A DNA stretch of 46,007 nt. Source: Bacteroidota bacterium. GTDB taxonomy: Bacteria > Bacteroidota > Ignavibacteria > Kryptoniales > JAKASW01. The notes below the pieces were generated by a model that saw nothing but the letters and a program-made list of their open reading frames with translations, was not told where the DNA came from and made no database searches. Position 1 is the first letter of the stretch, and each line of letters starts with the position of its first letter. The translations under genes were made by a program, and so were the position numbers. The stretch is taken from the NCBI GenBank assembly GCA_023381615.1, contig JAMCQL010000002.1:1-46007 (forward strand). The letters are read 5' to 3'. Positions 22,655-31,204 of this stretch are shown in pieces.

Positions 22655-22687
22655 CGCAGGTCGTGGGTTCAAATCCCACCTTCAGCT
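22615..22687 (+). tRNA. tRNA-Thr (anticodon CGT)
   Basis: A 73-base cloverleaf: acceptor stem GCTGAAG/CTTCAGC, D-arm GCTC/GAGC, anticodon arm GCGGT/ACCGC with loop TTCGTAA, T-arm GTGGG/CCCAC with loop TTCAAAT, and discriminator T. Anticodon CGT reads the ACG threonine codon. CCA is not encoded. All stems pair perfectly, so the gene is functional although it is now fused at its 5' side to the integrative element. No clear promoter of its own is visible immediately upstream. A T6 run at about 22736, after a short GGCTG/CAGCC stem, could end the transcript. Confidence 0.96.
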
Positions 22688-22840
22688 CTGTTCCGCATCG
22701 GTATAAACCGGAGGCTGCCACAGATTCTCAGCCCACCTTTTTTGATCAATTCAATTTTGAATTTGTTATGAACAAACTTTGTTTAAATGGATAAACGATT
22801 TTCCATCTTTAACCAATTTCGAATAAATTAGAAGAGAAAA

Positions 22841-23060
22841 ATGGGATACGATTTGATAATCATTGGTGGCGGACCGGCCGGGCTTTCCGCCGCGATAGAA
22901 GCAAAAAAGGAAAGTCTCTCAGTACTCGTGCTCGACAAAGGCACGATTGTGAATTCCATTCAGAACTGGGTCGATAGTCGCGGGTTATGGTTGCAACAAA
23001 ATATTCATTGAAAATGGCAGGGAACACGGCAAACTTATAGCGAAAAGCCTGGTGAAATAA
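22841..23060 (+). pseudogene. Deletion relic of a YpdA/Bdr-like FAD/NAD(P) disulfide reductase
   Basis: The first about 43 codons from ATG 22841 encode a perfect Rossmann FAD-binding start, [18 protein letters not shown], followed by [15 protein letters not shown]. This is typical of the YpdA (bacillithiol disulfide reductase) family of about 320 residues. The frame then runs into unrelated codons and stops at 23011. In another frame, bases 22990-23060 encode the expected C-terminus, [21 protein letters not shown], ending with TAA at 23058-23060. The middle, roughly 250 codons, is missing and the two ends are out of frame. The C-terminal stop overlaps the next ATG by 1 bp, as in an intact operon. 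The break is therefore secondary, or possibly an assembly collapse. Confidence 0.75.
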
Positions 23061-24007
23061 TGGCGCTTTATATTACAGAACATGAAGTCGAAAGGCTGGC
23101 AAACATTCGCGATGCCATCTCCGCAGTAGAAAGCGTTGGAAAATCGATGGCGGAGAAAGAAACGATTTTTCCTCCTCGAACAAGGTTGCGGATGAAAAAC
23201 GGATTTTTCCATTTCATGCCTGCCTCGCTTGAAGGCGCGGGATATTTCGGCTATAAGGCATATACAAGCTTCAAAGGCGTCGCCCGATTTCTTGTCTTCC
23301 TGTTTGACAATCACAACGGCGAACTTCGCGCGATAATTGAAGCGAACAAGTTGGGACAACTTCGAACGGGCGCTGCGAGCGGTGCTGCGACGAAAGTCCT
23401 TGCGCGGCGGAATGTTGAGACGCTTGGAATAATCGGCTCCGGCTTTCAGGCGGAGTCGCAATTGACGGCGGCAATTTCCGTGCGCGATTTCAAATCCGTT
23501 AAAATCTTCAGCAGGAACGTTGATCATGCGAAGAAATTCTGTGAAAAACTTCAAAGCGTTTCTGCGCCAACGCTGGAGGCAGTGAGAATTGTCGAAGAAG
23601 CCGCGGCGGCGGATGTTGTAACCACTGTTACAAGTACTTTGTCGCCGGTGCTGTTCGGGAATATGTTAAAGCCGGGCTGTCACATAAATGCAGTCGGCGG
23701 GAACATGCTGATAAAGCGCGAGATCGACGAGAAAGTTGTGGAGCTTGCCGATCTGATCGTAATTGACAGCCGTGAGCAAGGCGAAAAAGAATGCGGCGAT
23801 TTTCTTTCCCTGATAGAGAAAGGCCAGTTGCACTGGAGCGACGTTTATGAATTCCATGACATCTTCAACGGAAACGCCGTGCGGAAAACGGATGCCGACA
23901 TAACTTTGTTCAAGTCCCAGGGAATAGCGCCGTGGGACATCGCTTTGGCAAAGGTTGTCTATGAGCGTGCACTTCAGAAAAACATTGGGACGCAGATCCC
24001 ATTATGA
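23060..24007 (+). CDS. Ornithine cyclodeaminase / mu-crystallin family dehydrogenase
   Basis: 315 residues. ITEHEVERLANIRDAISAVE opens the family fold. FPPRTRLRMKNGFFHFMPAS and GYKAYTSFKGV carry the substrate-binding Arg and Lys. GQLRTGAASGAATKVLARRN and the dinucleotide-binding LGIIGSGFQAESQL are diagnostic of the OCD/alanine dehydrogenase family. Members convert ornithine to proline or act as NAD(P)-dependent amino or imino acid dehydrogenases; the exact substrate is not predictable here. The start overlaps the C-terminal stop of the reductase relic, and its stop overlaps the rlmN start (ATGA). It probably belonged to a reductase-OCD-rlmN-adk transcription unit. Confidence 0.9.
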   Translation: MALYITEHEVERLANIRDAISAVESVGKSMAEKETIFPPRTRLRMKNGFFHFMPASLEGAGYFGYKAYTSFKGVARFLVFLFDNHNGELRAIIEANKLGQLRTGAASGAATKVLARRNVETLGIIGSGFQAESQLTAAISVRDFKSVKIFSRNVDHAKKFCEKLQSVSAPTLEAVRIVEEAAAADVVTTVTSTLSPVLFGNMLKPGCHINAVGGNMLIKREIDEKVVELADLIVIDSREQGEKECGDFLSLIEKGQLHWSDVYEFHDIFNGNAVRKTDADITLFKSQGIAPWDIALAKVVYERALQKNIGTQIPL

Positions 24008-25149
24008 CCGTCCAGCGCGAGGCAGTTTCCGAAAATAACGCGAAAATAAATCTGTTGGGCAAGTCGGACGACGAGCTTCAGAATTTCTTCTCTGGAATCG
24101 GCGAGGTACCATATCGCGGGAAGCAAATTTTCGGTTGGATTTATAAGAAGCATTTAGATGACTTCAACCTGATTACCGATTTCACAAAATCACTTCGAAG
24201 CAAGCTGACCGAAGTGGCGGAGATCAAATATCCGGAAGTGATCGGAGTTGAGAAATCGCGTTCAGACGGAACCTTAAAGTTTCTCCTTCAGCTTGCGGAT
24301 GGGAACAAGATCGAGACTGTTCTGATCCCGAGAGAAAAATCCCCTGACGATGCCGGTTTGCTGAGGGAAACAGTTTGCGTCTCCACGCAAGTCGGCTGTC
24401 CGCTTGACTGCAAGTTTTGCGCTACCGGCGCAATGAAGCTGACGCGGAATCTTACGGTTGGAGAAATTATTTCACAGGTTTTTATAGCTCAACGTTACGC
24501 GAAGCGGCAAGTAACAAATGTCGTCTTCATGGGAATGGGCGAGCCTCTGCTGAATCACGAAGCAGTGCTTGGCGCAATAAGGATTTTGACCGACGACAGA
24601 TCGATGAATATTCGCGCGAAGGGGATCACAGTTTCTACCGTAGGAATTGCCGACAAAATTTCATTGCTCGCAAGTGAACCGATAAAATTCCGACTTGCGA
24701 TTTCACTTCACAGCCTCGATGAAGAAGTCAGAACTCTGTTAATGCCGATAAACAAGAAATACAAGCTCGAGCGGCTGATTCCTGAAGTGAAGGAGTTTGC
24801 CCGCTCGAGACACGATAGAATAACTTTCGAATACATTCTCTTCGATAAGCTCAACGACACGGACGCGGACATCGCCAGACTTGTAAAACTGTCACGCGAA
24901 ATTCCGCTGAAGATAAATCTTCTGCGTTACCATCCGCTCAGCCATCTTAGCAAATTGGGCTTGCAGGTTGATCCTGTCGCACTTAAACTTAATCTGAGCA
25001 GCCGTATCGAAGAATTCGCGGATAAACTTCGCGAGAAGGGGATCACGGTTTTCGTGCGCTCCAACGCCGGCGAGGACATCGACGGCGCGTGCGGTCAGCT
25101 TGCAGCGAAAAACATTCGTAAGCATAAAAATTCAAGGGTGAATGTATGA
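24004..25149 (+). CDS. rlmN: 23S rRNA/tRNA adenine-C2 methyltransferase
   Basis: 381 residues. The radical-SAM cluster motif is GCPLDCKFCATGAMKL (C-x3-C-x2-C), preceded by ETVCVSTQVGC. VVFMGMGEPLLNHEAV and FRLAISLHSLDEEVR are conserved core segments. The C-terminal methyl-carrying cysteine lies in NAGEDIDGACGQLA. RlmN methylates C2 of A2503 in 23S rRNA, and A37 of some tRNAs, through a methyl-cysteine intermediate. Because the A2503 site lies in the peptidyl-transferase tunnel, the enzyme tunes ribosome accuracy. It is coupled by ATGA overlaps to genes on both sides. Confidence 0.96.
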   Translation: MTVQREAVSENNAKINLLGKSDDELQNFFSGIGEVPYRGKQIFGWIYKKHLDDFNLITDFTKSLRSKLTEVAEIKYPEVIGVEKSRSDGTLKFLLQLADGNKIETVLIPREKSPDDAGLLRETVCVSTQVGCPLDCKFCATGAMKLTRNLTVGEIISQVFIAQRYAKRQVTNVVFMGMGEPLLNHEAVLGAIRILTDDRSMNIRAKGITVSTVGIADKISLLASEPIKFRLAISLHSLDEEVRTLLMPINKKYKLERLIPEVKEFARSRHDRITFEYILFDKLNDTDADIARLVKLSREIPLKINLLRYHPLSHLSKLGLQVDPVALKLNLSSRIEEFADKLREKGITVFVRSNAGEDIDGACGQLAAKNIRKHKNSRVNV

Positions 25150-25784
25150 GAATTATTCTCTTTGGACCTCCAGGCGTCGGGAAAGGAACTCAAGCAAAAA
25201 TCCTTTCAAGTGAATTGAAAATTGTTCATATTGCAACCGGCGACATACTTCGCGAAGCAATTTCGCGCGGTTCGGAGCTTGGCAAGAAAGCAAAGACCTA
25301 CATGGACCGCGGTGAACTGGTTCCCGACGATGTTGTTATTGGAATTATCCAAGACAGGCTGAAGGAAAGCGACGCAAAGAATGGTTTTATTCTGGATGGT
25401 TTTCCAAGAACGCTTCCGCAAGCCGAGGCGCTCGACAAAGTTTTCGAAAAAGCAGGAATAAAAATTGACCGCGTTGTCAGCATGGAAGTCGATAAGAATG
25501 TGCTTATGAAAAGATTGACTTCGAGACGAGTCTGCAGAAATTGCGGGTCGATTTACAATCTGCTGGTTGATAAGCTGGAAGATTCGAAATGTCCCAAGTG
25601 CGGCGGCGAACTGTATCAGCGGGATGACGATAAGCAGGAAACTATTGAACGCCGTTTCGAAGTTTACCAGAAGCAAACGAAACCCGTCAGGGAATTTTAC
25701 AGCAAGAAGAAAATGCTTGTTGAAGTCGACGGTATTGGCGAGATTGATGAAATCACGAAGCGTTTGAAGAAGGCGCTTAAGTGA
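25146..25784 (+). CDS. adk: Adenylate kinase, zinc-lid type
   Basis: 212 residues. The P-loop GPPGVGKGT is at 7-15, ATGDILREAI is the AMP site, and FILDGFPRTLPQAEAL is the signature. The lid contains four cysteines, C130, C133, C149 and C152 (CRNC...CPKC), the zinc-binding arrangement found in many bacteria. The enzyme equilibrates ATP and AMP with ADP in the cytoplasm. The start overlaps the rlmN stop by 4 bp. Confidence 0.97.
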   Translation: MRIILFGPPGVGKGTQAKILSSELKIVHIATGDILREAISRGSELGKKAKTYMDRGELVPDDVVIGIIQDRLKESDAKNGFILDGFPRTLPQAEALDKVFEKAGIKIDRVVSMEVDKNVLMKRLTSRRVCRNCGSIYNLLVDKLEDSKCPKCGGELYQRDDDKQETIERRFEVYQKQTKPVREFYSKKKMLVEVDGIGEIDEITKRLKKALK

Positions 25785-25869
25785 GATTTGCTATGCTGGA
25801 TTATTGATTCAGGGCACACTTGTTATTTTGAAGTCGAGTTAACTTAATTCAAAAAATGAAGGAGGTCAT

Positions 25870-26892
25870 ATGCGTAGGTCATTTTCGGCGGCAATAATAT
25901 TTTTTCTAGTCGCCGGTTTTGCGAGCGCTCAGGATCTGAGCAGCACCATCGGCAAAGTCGGGTCAAAGTATGCACAGGCGTACGTCACGCCGGCGGCAAA
26001 TGCTTTTGGTGTCGATTTGAACTCCGGACTTTTCCATACGGCGAAAGTGGGCGGGATGCTTCCGTTCGGACTTAATTTGTACGTGGGAGTGCAGGTGGGC
26101 GCGGCACTTATTACCAGCCCCGATCAGAGTTTCAATTTGTCTTATCAAGACACGATGTACTTTTCCCAGAAGATAGGGAGTCAAATTTATCGCATTGGCG
26201 TTCCTGCCACCTTCAATACCACAAACGCACCGACAATTTTTGGCAGCACTCAGAAAGGTATGGCGATTGGCACAGCAAGCAAAGACACGATAATCGCGGG
26301 GCAACCGTTCCATTTTTCGAGAACCGACACGATCAACACAATAGGCGGATTATTAAACACAAGCATCGCGCCAATTCCGATTCCGCAAGTTGGAGTAGGA
26401 AGTCTGTTCGGCACGGATATTTTTGTGAGATATTTACCAAAAATAAAACTGTCAAGCTATGGCTCTGTCTCACTTTTTGGTTACGGGATCAGGCACAGCA
26501 TCAGCCAGTACATTCCTCTCATCCCGATTGACATCGCGGTTCAGCTCGGCTGGCAAAATTTTTCATTGGAAGACTCAACCGGAAGTAAAGTCTTGAATGC
26601 ATCCACATTTGCCGCGAATCTTGAAGTGAGCAAGACCTTTGCGATAATCACGCTTTACGGAGGACTGCAAACTGAAAGTTCGACTGTAGATGTTAATTAT
26701 AGTTATACACCTCCGGTGACTCAGTTTAATCCAAACCCGCAGGCAATTCCGATTTCGTTCAGCGTGAAAGGTAAAAACACTTTCAGGGCTCTTGTCGGAT
26801 TTAATCTCGGACTGGGTCCGTTGGTAATAAACGCTGATTACAGCATCGGTGCAATTAACGCCGTAACGGCGGGAATTGGAATATCGATCTAA
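25870..26892 (+). CDS. Predicted outer-membrane/periplasmic protein, DUF6588-like
   Basis: 340 residues with a signal peptide ending FLVAGFASAQ. The mature part consists of alternating-hydrophobicity strands with many Gly, Tyr and Ser residues (for example VGGMLPFGLNLYVGVQVGAA, FVRYLPKIKLSSYGSVSLFGYGIRH and ALVGFNLGLGPLVINADYSIG). This suits a beta-barrel with a C-terminal strand. The region from YVTPAANAFGVDLNSGLFHTAK resembles the DUF6588 family, from memory. AAGGAGGT stands before the ATG, an excellent ribosome binding site, and a strong terminator follows, so it is probably transcribed alone and well expressed. Its function is unknown. Confidence 0.7.
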   Translation: MRRSFSAAIIFFLVAGFASAQDLSSTIGKVGSKYAQAYVTPAANAFGVDLNSGLFHTAKVGGMLPFGLNLYVGVQVGAALITSPDQSFNLSYQDTMYFSQKIGSQIYRIGVPATFNTTNAPTIFGSTQKGMAIGTASKDTIIAGQPFHFSRTDTINTIGGLLNTSIAPIPIPQVGVGSLFGTDIFVRYLPKIKLSSYGSVSLFGYGIRHSISQYIPLIPIDIAVQLGWQNFSLEDSTGSKVLNASTFAANLEVSKTFAIITLYGGLQTESSTVDVNYSYTPPVTQFNPNPQAIPISFSVKGKNTFRALVGFNLGLGPLVINADYSIGAINAVTAGIGISI

Positions 26893-26913
26893 TTTTTCGT
26901 TGTAATGAATTGC

Positions 26914-26949
26914 AGGCTGCGTGTTCAAATCATGCAGCCTCTTTTTTTT
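26914..26949 (+). terminator. Strong intrinsic terminator
   Basis: AGGCTGC (26914-26920) pairs perfectly with GCAGCCT (26934-26940) around a 13-nt loop. A run of eight T residues follows immediately, 22 nt after the stop of the preceding gene. Confidence 0.9.
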
Positions 26950-27003
26950 GTTTATTGAATAGTACCCCCACTGATTTTACATTCTTACAAAAGGAGTAAA
27001 CTC

Positions 27004-29925
27004 TTGTCCACAGGATCCTTCGGAAAGTCTAATCCCGGTTTCGCAAGGGTAGTGTTAAGCATAACATTCCTTATCCTTGTTGTTGTGAGCAACCATGACG
27101 CATTAGGTGCGATCAGAAACAACGGCGGCGCCAGAATTTACAAAGAGCAGTCCGCGATCGATCCGAATAAGCTTGCCTTGCAGGGTGTCGTTATGGTCAA
27201 GTTCAAACCGGGCGTCCCGGCAACGATGCAGGAAATGTTGAATGTGCCGGAACTTCAAAGACAGATCTTGAAGGAAGCAAATCCAACGTCGATGAAGCCT
27301 ATGCTTCAGCTGCTCCGGGTAAGATTAGACAAATCATCCGAAGTTTTGAACAATATTTATTTAGTTCATTACACCGGCACGGTAACCCCGGCGTTGGTTG
27401 CACAATCGCTGAGCAAAAATACCGACGTGCAATATGCGGAGCCGCATTACATCTACAAAGTTGACGATGTTAATTTCACTCCGAACGATTCATTGCTTTC
27501 TCAGCAATACGCGTTGACAAACATTCAGGCATTCCAAGCTTGGAATATCACTCAAGGCGATTCGACAGTGGCTATCGGAATCGTTGACACCGGAGTTGAC
27601 TGGATGCATCCGGATTTGTACGGAAACATCTGGCACAATCCTCATTGGACCACCGACACCCAATTCCCCGCCGATTCGATCGGCTGGGATTTCGGCGGGA
27701 CGAACGGCACGCCCGACAATAATCCCGAAGAAGATTCTCCGCATCATGGCACACATGTAGCCGGAATAGCCGCCGCAATCGCGAACAACAAAATCGGTAT
27801 TGCGGGTGTTGCGCCCGGGTGCAAGATCATGGCAGTGAAAGTATCGAGGGCAGATATGTCTGACCCTCAGACCGGCGAGCCCTACATCGTTTATGGTTTT
27901 GAGGGAATAATTTATGCGGCGGATAATGGAGCGCGCGTGATCAATTGCAGTTGGGGCGGAGTCGGCTATTCTCAGTACGAGCAGGATGTAATTAATTATG
28001 CCACACAAAAAGGAGCTTTGGTTGTTGCCGCAGCAGGAAACGATCACTCAGATGAATTTCAAACGCCGGCTTATTACGACAACGTTCTTTCGGTCGCTGC
28101 AACAGATAGCAACGATAAATCAACTTATTTTACAAATTATAGCTATAATGTTTCCGTTTCTGCGCCGGGCTTGGACATCGTTTCTACATGGGGAACCAAC
28201 AGTTACAAGACCTTAAGAGGAACATCTATGGCGTCACCGTGCGCCGCAGGAGTTGCCGCGCTCGTCGTCAGTGAACATCCTAAATACACAGCACAACAGG
28301 TCCTTGAACAGGTTCGTGTCAGCTCCGACAACATGGACAACCTGAATCCGGCTTATGCTCAAATGCTCGGCTTCGGAAGAGTCAACGCGTATCGTGCGCT
28401 CACGGTATCCTCGCCTGCCGTCACCGTTTCAGATATTGTGACGAGTGATTCGATCGGCGGAAATAACGACGGCATTTTCACTGACGGCGAGACCATCCAG
28501 GTTTTTGGGATGGCCACTGACTGGCTTAATCCGACGTCGAATTTACAGTTGACACTCACGAGCAGTGATCCGTACGTTACCATTGCTCATGGAAATGTTG
28601 CAATCGGCTCGCTTCAAACGCTGGAGAGTTATGACCTGAAAAATAATCCGTTGAGTTTCAAAGTAAACAACGGAGTTCCTGCAGGACATCTCGCTTCGTT
28701 TGTCATAAAAATCACCGACGGCAGTTATTCAGACTATAAGATGTTCACGGTTCTTCTGAAACCGCTGTTCAATCAGTTGAAATTGAACAACATAGCGACG
28801 ACGATTACTGCGAAAGGGAATATCGGATTCAATGATTATCCAAATAATTCGCAGGGAATTGGTTTTATCTATCAGCCGGACGGCGACAGCCTTCTCTTTG
28901 AAGGTGCATTTATGGCTGGGACATCAGCTTCAACGGTAGTTGATGTCGCTCGCGACTCGACACAGAACGCTAGTGAAGAAGACAACGACTTCAGACCTGT
29001 TGGGCTAGTAGGCGTACAAACACCCGGACAGGTCGCAGATCAGGAAGGAATAACGACATTCACCGACAGCAACGCGACGGCAAATCGAATTGGCATCGAA
29101 GTAACTTTGCACACCTACTCGTACAATAGAGACTCAACGAGCAATTTCGTCATTCTTCAATACAAGATACAAAACTTAAATGCCTTTCCTATAAATAATT
29201 TTTATGGAGGATTATTTTTTGATTGGGACATCGGACCTAACGGAGCGAACAACATCGCTTCTTACAATTCGCAATATCAGCTCGGGTACGCTTACAACAC
29301 CACGCGAAGCCCAAAGACTTATACCGGCTGTGCTCTTATTTACGGGGCGAACGTGAACTATACAGCAATAGACAATGCCGATTCTCTCAACGGCATTTAT
29401 GGTGGCTTCACAAAACTTCACAAGTGGAAGGCGCTTTCAAGTGGGACGGTAAACTCTCACGCGGGACCAAGCGATATTTCTATAGTGGTTTCCGGAGGTC
29501 CGGTTTCGATTGCCGCAAATTCCGATGCAACTCTAACATTTGTCCTAACCGCCGGAGATACACTGCAAGACTTGGAGAGAGCAGTTGCAGTGGCGAAGGA
29601 AATTTACGGGAAATCGACAGGTATCATCAATCCGCCACCCATCCCGACACTTGCCGAACTTTATCAGAATTATCCGAACCCGTTCAATCCTAGTACGGTG
29701 ATCTCATTTGTACTGAAACAGCAGGCTAAAGTCACTGTTGATGTTTACAATGTAATCGGAGAGAAAGTTGAGACTATCACTGACAAAGCCTATCCAATGG
29801 GTGGACCTTACAACTTGCCCTTTTCAAGTAATGGACTCGCAAGCGGAGTTTATTTTGTCAGACTGACTGCGGCTTCAAGCAATCAAACTTACTTGCAGAT
29901 CCGCAAAATGATGATTCTGAAATAA
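27004..29925 (+). CDS. Secreted subtilisin-like serine protease (S8) with C-terminal sorting domain
   Basis: 973 residues starting at a TTG preceded by AAGGAG at good spacing. Layout: signal sequence (VVLSITFLILVVVSNHDALG); an inhibitor-like propeptide, about 55-150, with VVMVKFKPGVP and VQYAEPHYIYKV; then the S8 catalytic domain with D195 (GIVDTGVDWMHP), H248 (HHGTHVAGIAAA) and S408 (GTSMASPCAAGVAAL). All three triad residues are present. A 400-residue beta-rich region follows, then a tail domain with NYPNPFNPSTVISF and GLASGVYFVRLTA. This tail resembles the type A sorting domain recognised by the type IX secretion system in the FCB group. The protein should be exported, cleaved and attached to or released from the cell surface. 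Confidence 0.95.
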   Translation: MSTGSFGKSNPGFARVVLSITFLILVVVSNHDALGAIRNNGGARIYKEQSAIDPNKLALQGVVMVKFKPGVPATMQEMLNVPELQRQILKEANPTSMKPMLQLLRVRLDKSSEVLNNIYLVHYTGTVTPALVAQSLSKNTDVQYAEPHYIYKVDDVNFTPNDSLLSQQYALTNIQAFQAWNITQGDSTVAIGIVDTGVDWMHPDLYGNIWHNPHWTTDTQFPADSIGWDFGGTNGTPDNNPEEDSPHHGTHVAGIAAAIANNKIGIAGVAPGCKIMAVKVSRADMSDPQTGEPYIVYGFEGIIYAADNGARVINCSWGGVGYSQYEQDVINYATQKGALVVAAAGNDHSDEFQTPAYYDNVLSVAATDSNDKSTYFTNYSYNVSVSAPGLDIVSTWGTNSYKTLRGTSMASPCAAGVAALVVSEHPKYTAQQVLEQVRVSSDNMDNLNPAYAQMLGFGRVNAYRALTVSSPAVTVSDIVTSDSIGGNNDGIFTDGETIQVFGMATDWLNPTSNLQLTLTSSDPYVTIAHGNVAIGSLQTLESYDLKNNPLSFKVNNGVPAGHLASFVIKITDGSYSDYKMFTVLLKPLFNQLKLNNIATTITAKGNIGFNDYPNNSQGIGFIYQPDGDSLLFEGAFMAGTSASTVVDVARDSTQNASEEDNDFRPVGLVGVQTPGQVADQEGITTFTDSNATANRIGIEVTLHTYSYNRDSTSNFVILQYKIQNLNAFPINNFYGGLFFDWDIGPNGANNIASYNSQYQLGYAYNTTRSPKTYTGCALIYGANVNYTAIDNADSLNGIYGGFTKLHKWKALSSGTVNSHAGPSDISIVVSGGPVSIAANSDATLTFVLTAGDTLQDLERAVAVAKEIYGKSTGIINPPPIPTLAELYQNYPNPFNPSTVISFVLKQQAKVTVDVYNVIGEKVETITDKAYPMGGPYNLPFSSNGLASGVYFVRLTAASSNQTYLQIRKMMILK

Positions 29926-30081
29926 GGACAAATGTCCTAATAGTAAGTGAAGCAACGTGCAACTCACTTGGAAGAAGTGCAGCAAACTTTTCATTGTTAT
30001 CAGACCCGTCTCGCCGAAGCGGATAAGAGAGTCGCACATGAAACATTATCCCAAAATTGTCATTGGAAAAAATGGCACACA

Positions 30082-30123
30082 GTCGATGACTCCCGACGGG
30101 TCGGGTCATCGACGACTCGTCGA
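30082..30123. repeat. Two adjoining palindromes
   Basis: GTCGATGAC (30082-30090) pairs with GTCATCGAC (30105-30113), and inside it CCGAC (30093-30097) with GTCGG (30100-30104), with a 2-nt bulge. Partly overlapping it, TCGACGA (30109-30115) and TCGTCGA (30117-30123) form a perfect palindrome around one base. The arms could form alternative cruciforms or RNA hairpins. Confidence 0.55.
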
Positions 30124-30270
30124 GATTACATATGAGCGCCCCCGCAAGCGGGATCTTCGACTTGCGCCATCCCGCAACATTTATATCAATGGAATGATTG
30201 AGCGGGAGAAAAAGAAGATATTTGAGCGCCTTTGGCGCCATACCGCATACCCGTATAAAATAATTGAGCG

Positions 30271-30339
30271 GCACACAGATTAATTTATTTCATTTGATCT
30301 CATCTGTGGGAATCTGTATCATCAGCGTCATCTGTGTGC
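30271..30339. repeat. Inverted repeat with CACAGAT-type arms
   Basis: GCACACAGAT (30271-30280) and ATCTGTGTGC (30330-30339) are perfect complements. Between them ATCTGTG-like units recur (CATCTGTGGG at 30301 and AATCTGTATC at 30311). This resembles the short ATCTGTG/CACAGAT repeat families scattered in many FCB-group and planctomycete genomes. Confidence 0.55.
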
Positions 30340-30397
30340 TATCTTTTGTTTCCGGAAATTCTAATGACCGATTTGGGATAATAGTAAGTAAAGGTCA

Positions 30398-30871
30398 CTA
30401 TGGCGCATATTTTCTTGATAGGAAGACTTTAAGAGCTTCGAAATCCTTGAAGATTTCATCCACACATCCGAGAACCCAGCTTGGAATTTTTTCCAACGGC
30501 ATTCCCTGAACAAAAAAGACTGGCTTGCCGAACATGGCGGCGACGGTTAATTCTCCTTTTGTACCTGCACCACGCTGTGCGCTTTCATCGTAATAGCAGA
30601 TCAGATAATTGCTGCGAAGAATTATTTCCTGGCAGTCTAACCTGACAATCTCTTTCGCTATCTCCTGATGTTTCCCGAAATGGTTCAGCTTTGTTTCCCG
30701 GAAATCCACTTCAGGATATTTTGACTTCAGGAATTCGTCGCTTGCTCTAACCGGATTGAAGGACTGATGGTTCAGTCTTTCCCTCAACCAAACTTCGATT
30801 TCGCTCCGCCAATCAGCTCCGTAATTTTCTGCGTATTCCATTCCGCCGGACAAATAGGCTATTGAATTCAT
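30398..30871 (-). CDS. Nucleoside 2-deoxyribosyltransferase-like protein
   Basis: 157 residues. The N-terminus IAYLSGGMEYAENYGADWR, the middle LDCQEIILRSNYLICYYDES and the glycine/glutamate motif GAGTKGELTVAAMFGKPVFF match the general plan of this Rossmann-like family. That plan is a nucleotide site at the N-terminus and a catalytic-type G-T-x-G-E near the middle. Members hydrolyse or exchange the N-glycosidic bond of nucleotides; many are uncharacterised. It stands alone on the minus strand between the palindrome-rich spacer and the met riboswitch. The fold assignment is fairly good; substrate and activity are unknown. Confidence 0.68.
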   Translation of the reverse strand: MNSIAYLSGGMEYAENYGADWRSEIEVWLRERLNHQSFNPVRASDEFLKSKYPEVDFRETKLNHFGKHQEIAKEIVRLDCQEIILRSNYLICYYDESAQRGAGTKGELTVAAMFGKPVFFVQGMPLEKIPSWVLGCVDEIFKDFEALKVFLSRKYAP

Positions 30872-30981
30872 GCCGAAAAATAATAAACCAAGTCGGATTT
30901 ATTCAAACTAACTTTCTATGCCAAAAATTTAGTATTTGCCAAGGAATTTGAGAAATTGTCAAAATATTTTCGCTGGAATAC

Positions 30982-31009
30982 TTGACATTACTTTCCAGAT
31001 TATTATATT
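30982..31009 (+). promoter_or_regulatory. Promoter of the SAM riboswitch-metY-metX unit
   Basis: TTGACA (30982-30987) and TATATT (31004-31009) are spaced by 16 bp and end about 27 bp before the first riboswitch stem. This is a near-consensus housekeeping promoter. Transcription would start around 31016. Confidence 0.6.
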
Positions 31010-31036
31010 GAAGTAGTTCTTTTAACAAATATTGCT

Positions 31037-31148
31037 TTCATCGAGAAGGGTGGAGGGATCAGGCCCCGCGAAACCCTGGCAACCGCCCCGATTTATCGGG
31101 GGTCCGGTGCTAATTCCTGCCCATGATATTCTGCATGGGAAAGATGAA
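31037..31148 (+). ncRNA. SAM-I (S-box) riboswitch
   Basis: The closing stem P1 is TTCATC (31037-31042) with GATGAA (31143-31148). Between them are the conserved blocks GGTGGAGGGAT, GGCCCC...GAAACCC, TGGCAACC and GGTGCTAATTCC, in the order and spacing of the S-box aptamer, with a GC-rich P3 stem (CCCCGATTTATCGGGG). It binds S-adenosylmethionine. A terminator follows directly, so high SAM should stop transcription before metY. Confidence 0.96.
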
Positions 31149-31159
31149 CGAAGATTCAG

Positions 31160-31204
31160 AACCTCTTCTTGCAGTCTTTCTCAAAGCAGGCAGAGGTTTT
31201 TTTA
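31160..31204 (+). terminator. Riboswitch-controlled intrinsic terminator
   Basis: AACCTCT (31160-31166) pairs with AGAGGTT (31192-31198), extended inwards by CTTGC/GCAGG with one mismatch, and runs into T7. It lies between the SAM-I aptamer and the metY start at 31228. It is the expected expression platform for transcriptional attenuation. Confidence 0.88.

Larger units (their letters stand above)
29926..30397. other. Palindrome-rich intergenic region downstream of the protease
   Basis: No supported gene over 472 bp; the two short plus-strand frames here are low-complexity readings across palindromes. The region holds a 32-bp imperfect palindrome at 30082-30113 and a 15-bp palindrome at 30109-30123. 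It also has two GC-rich hairpins at about 30134-30176 and 30224-30239, and an inverted repeat with CACAGAT arms at 30271-30339. TTGAGCG or TGAGCG recurs four times between 30128 and 30270. Confidence 0.6.

Noticed and set aside
29947-30283. Short plus-strand frames downstream of the protease
   Set aside because: They run across palindromes, differ in frame from each other and have no family similarity.
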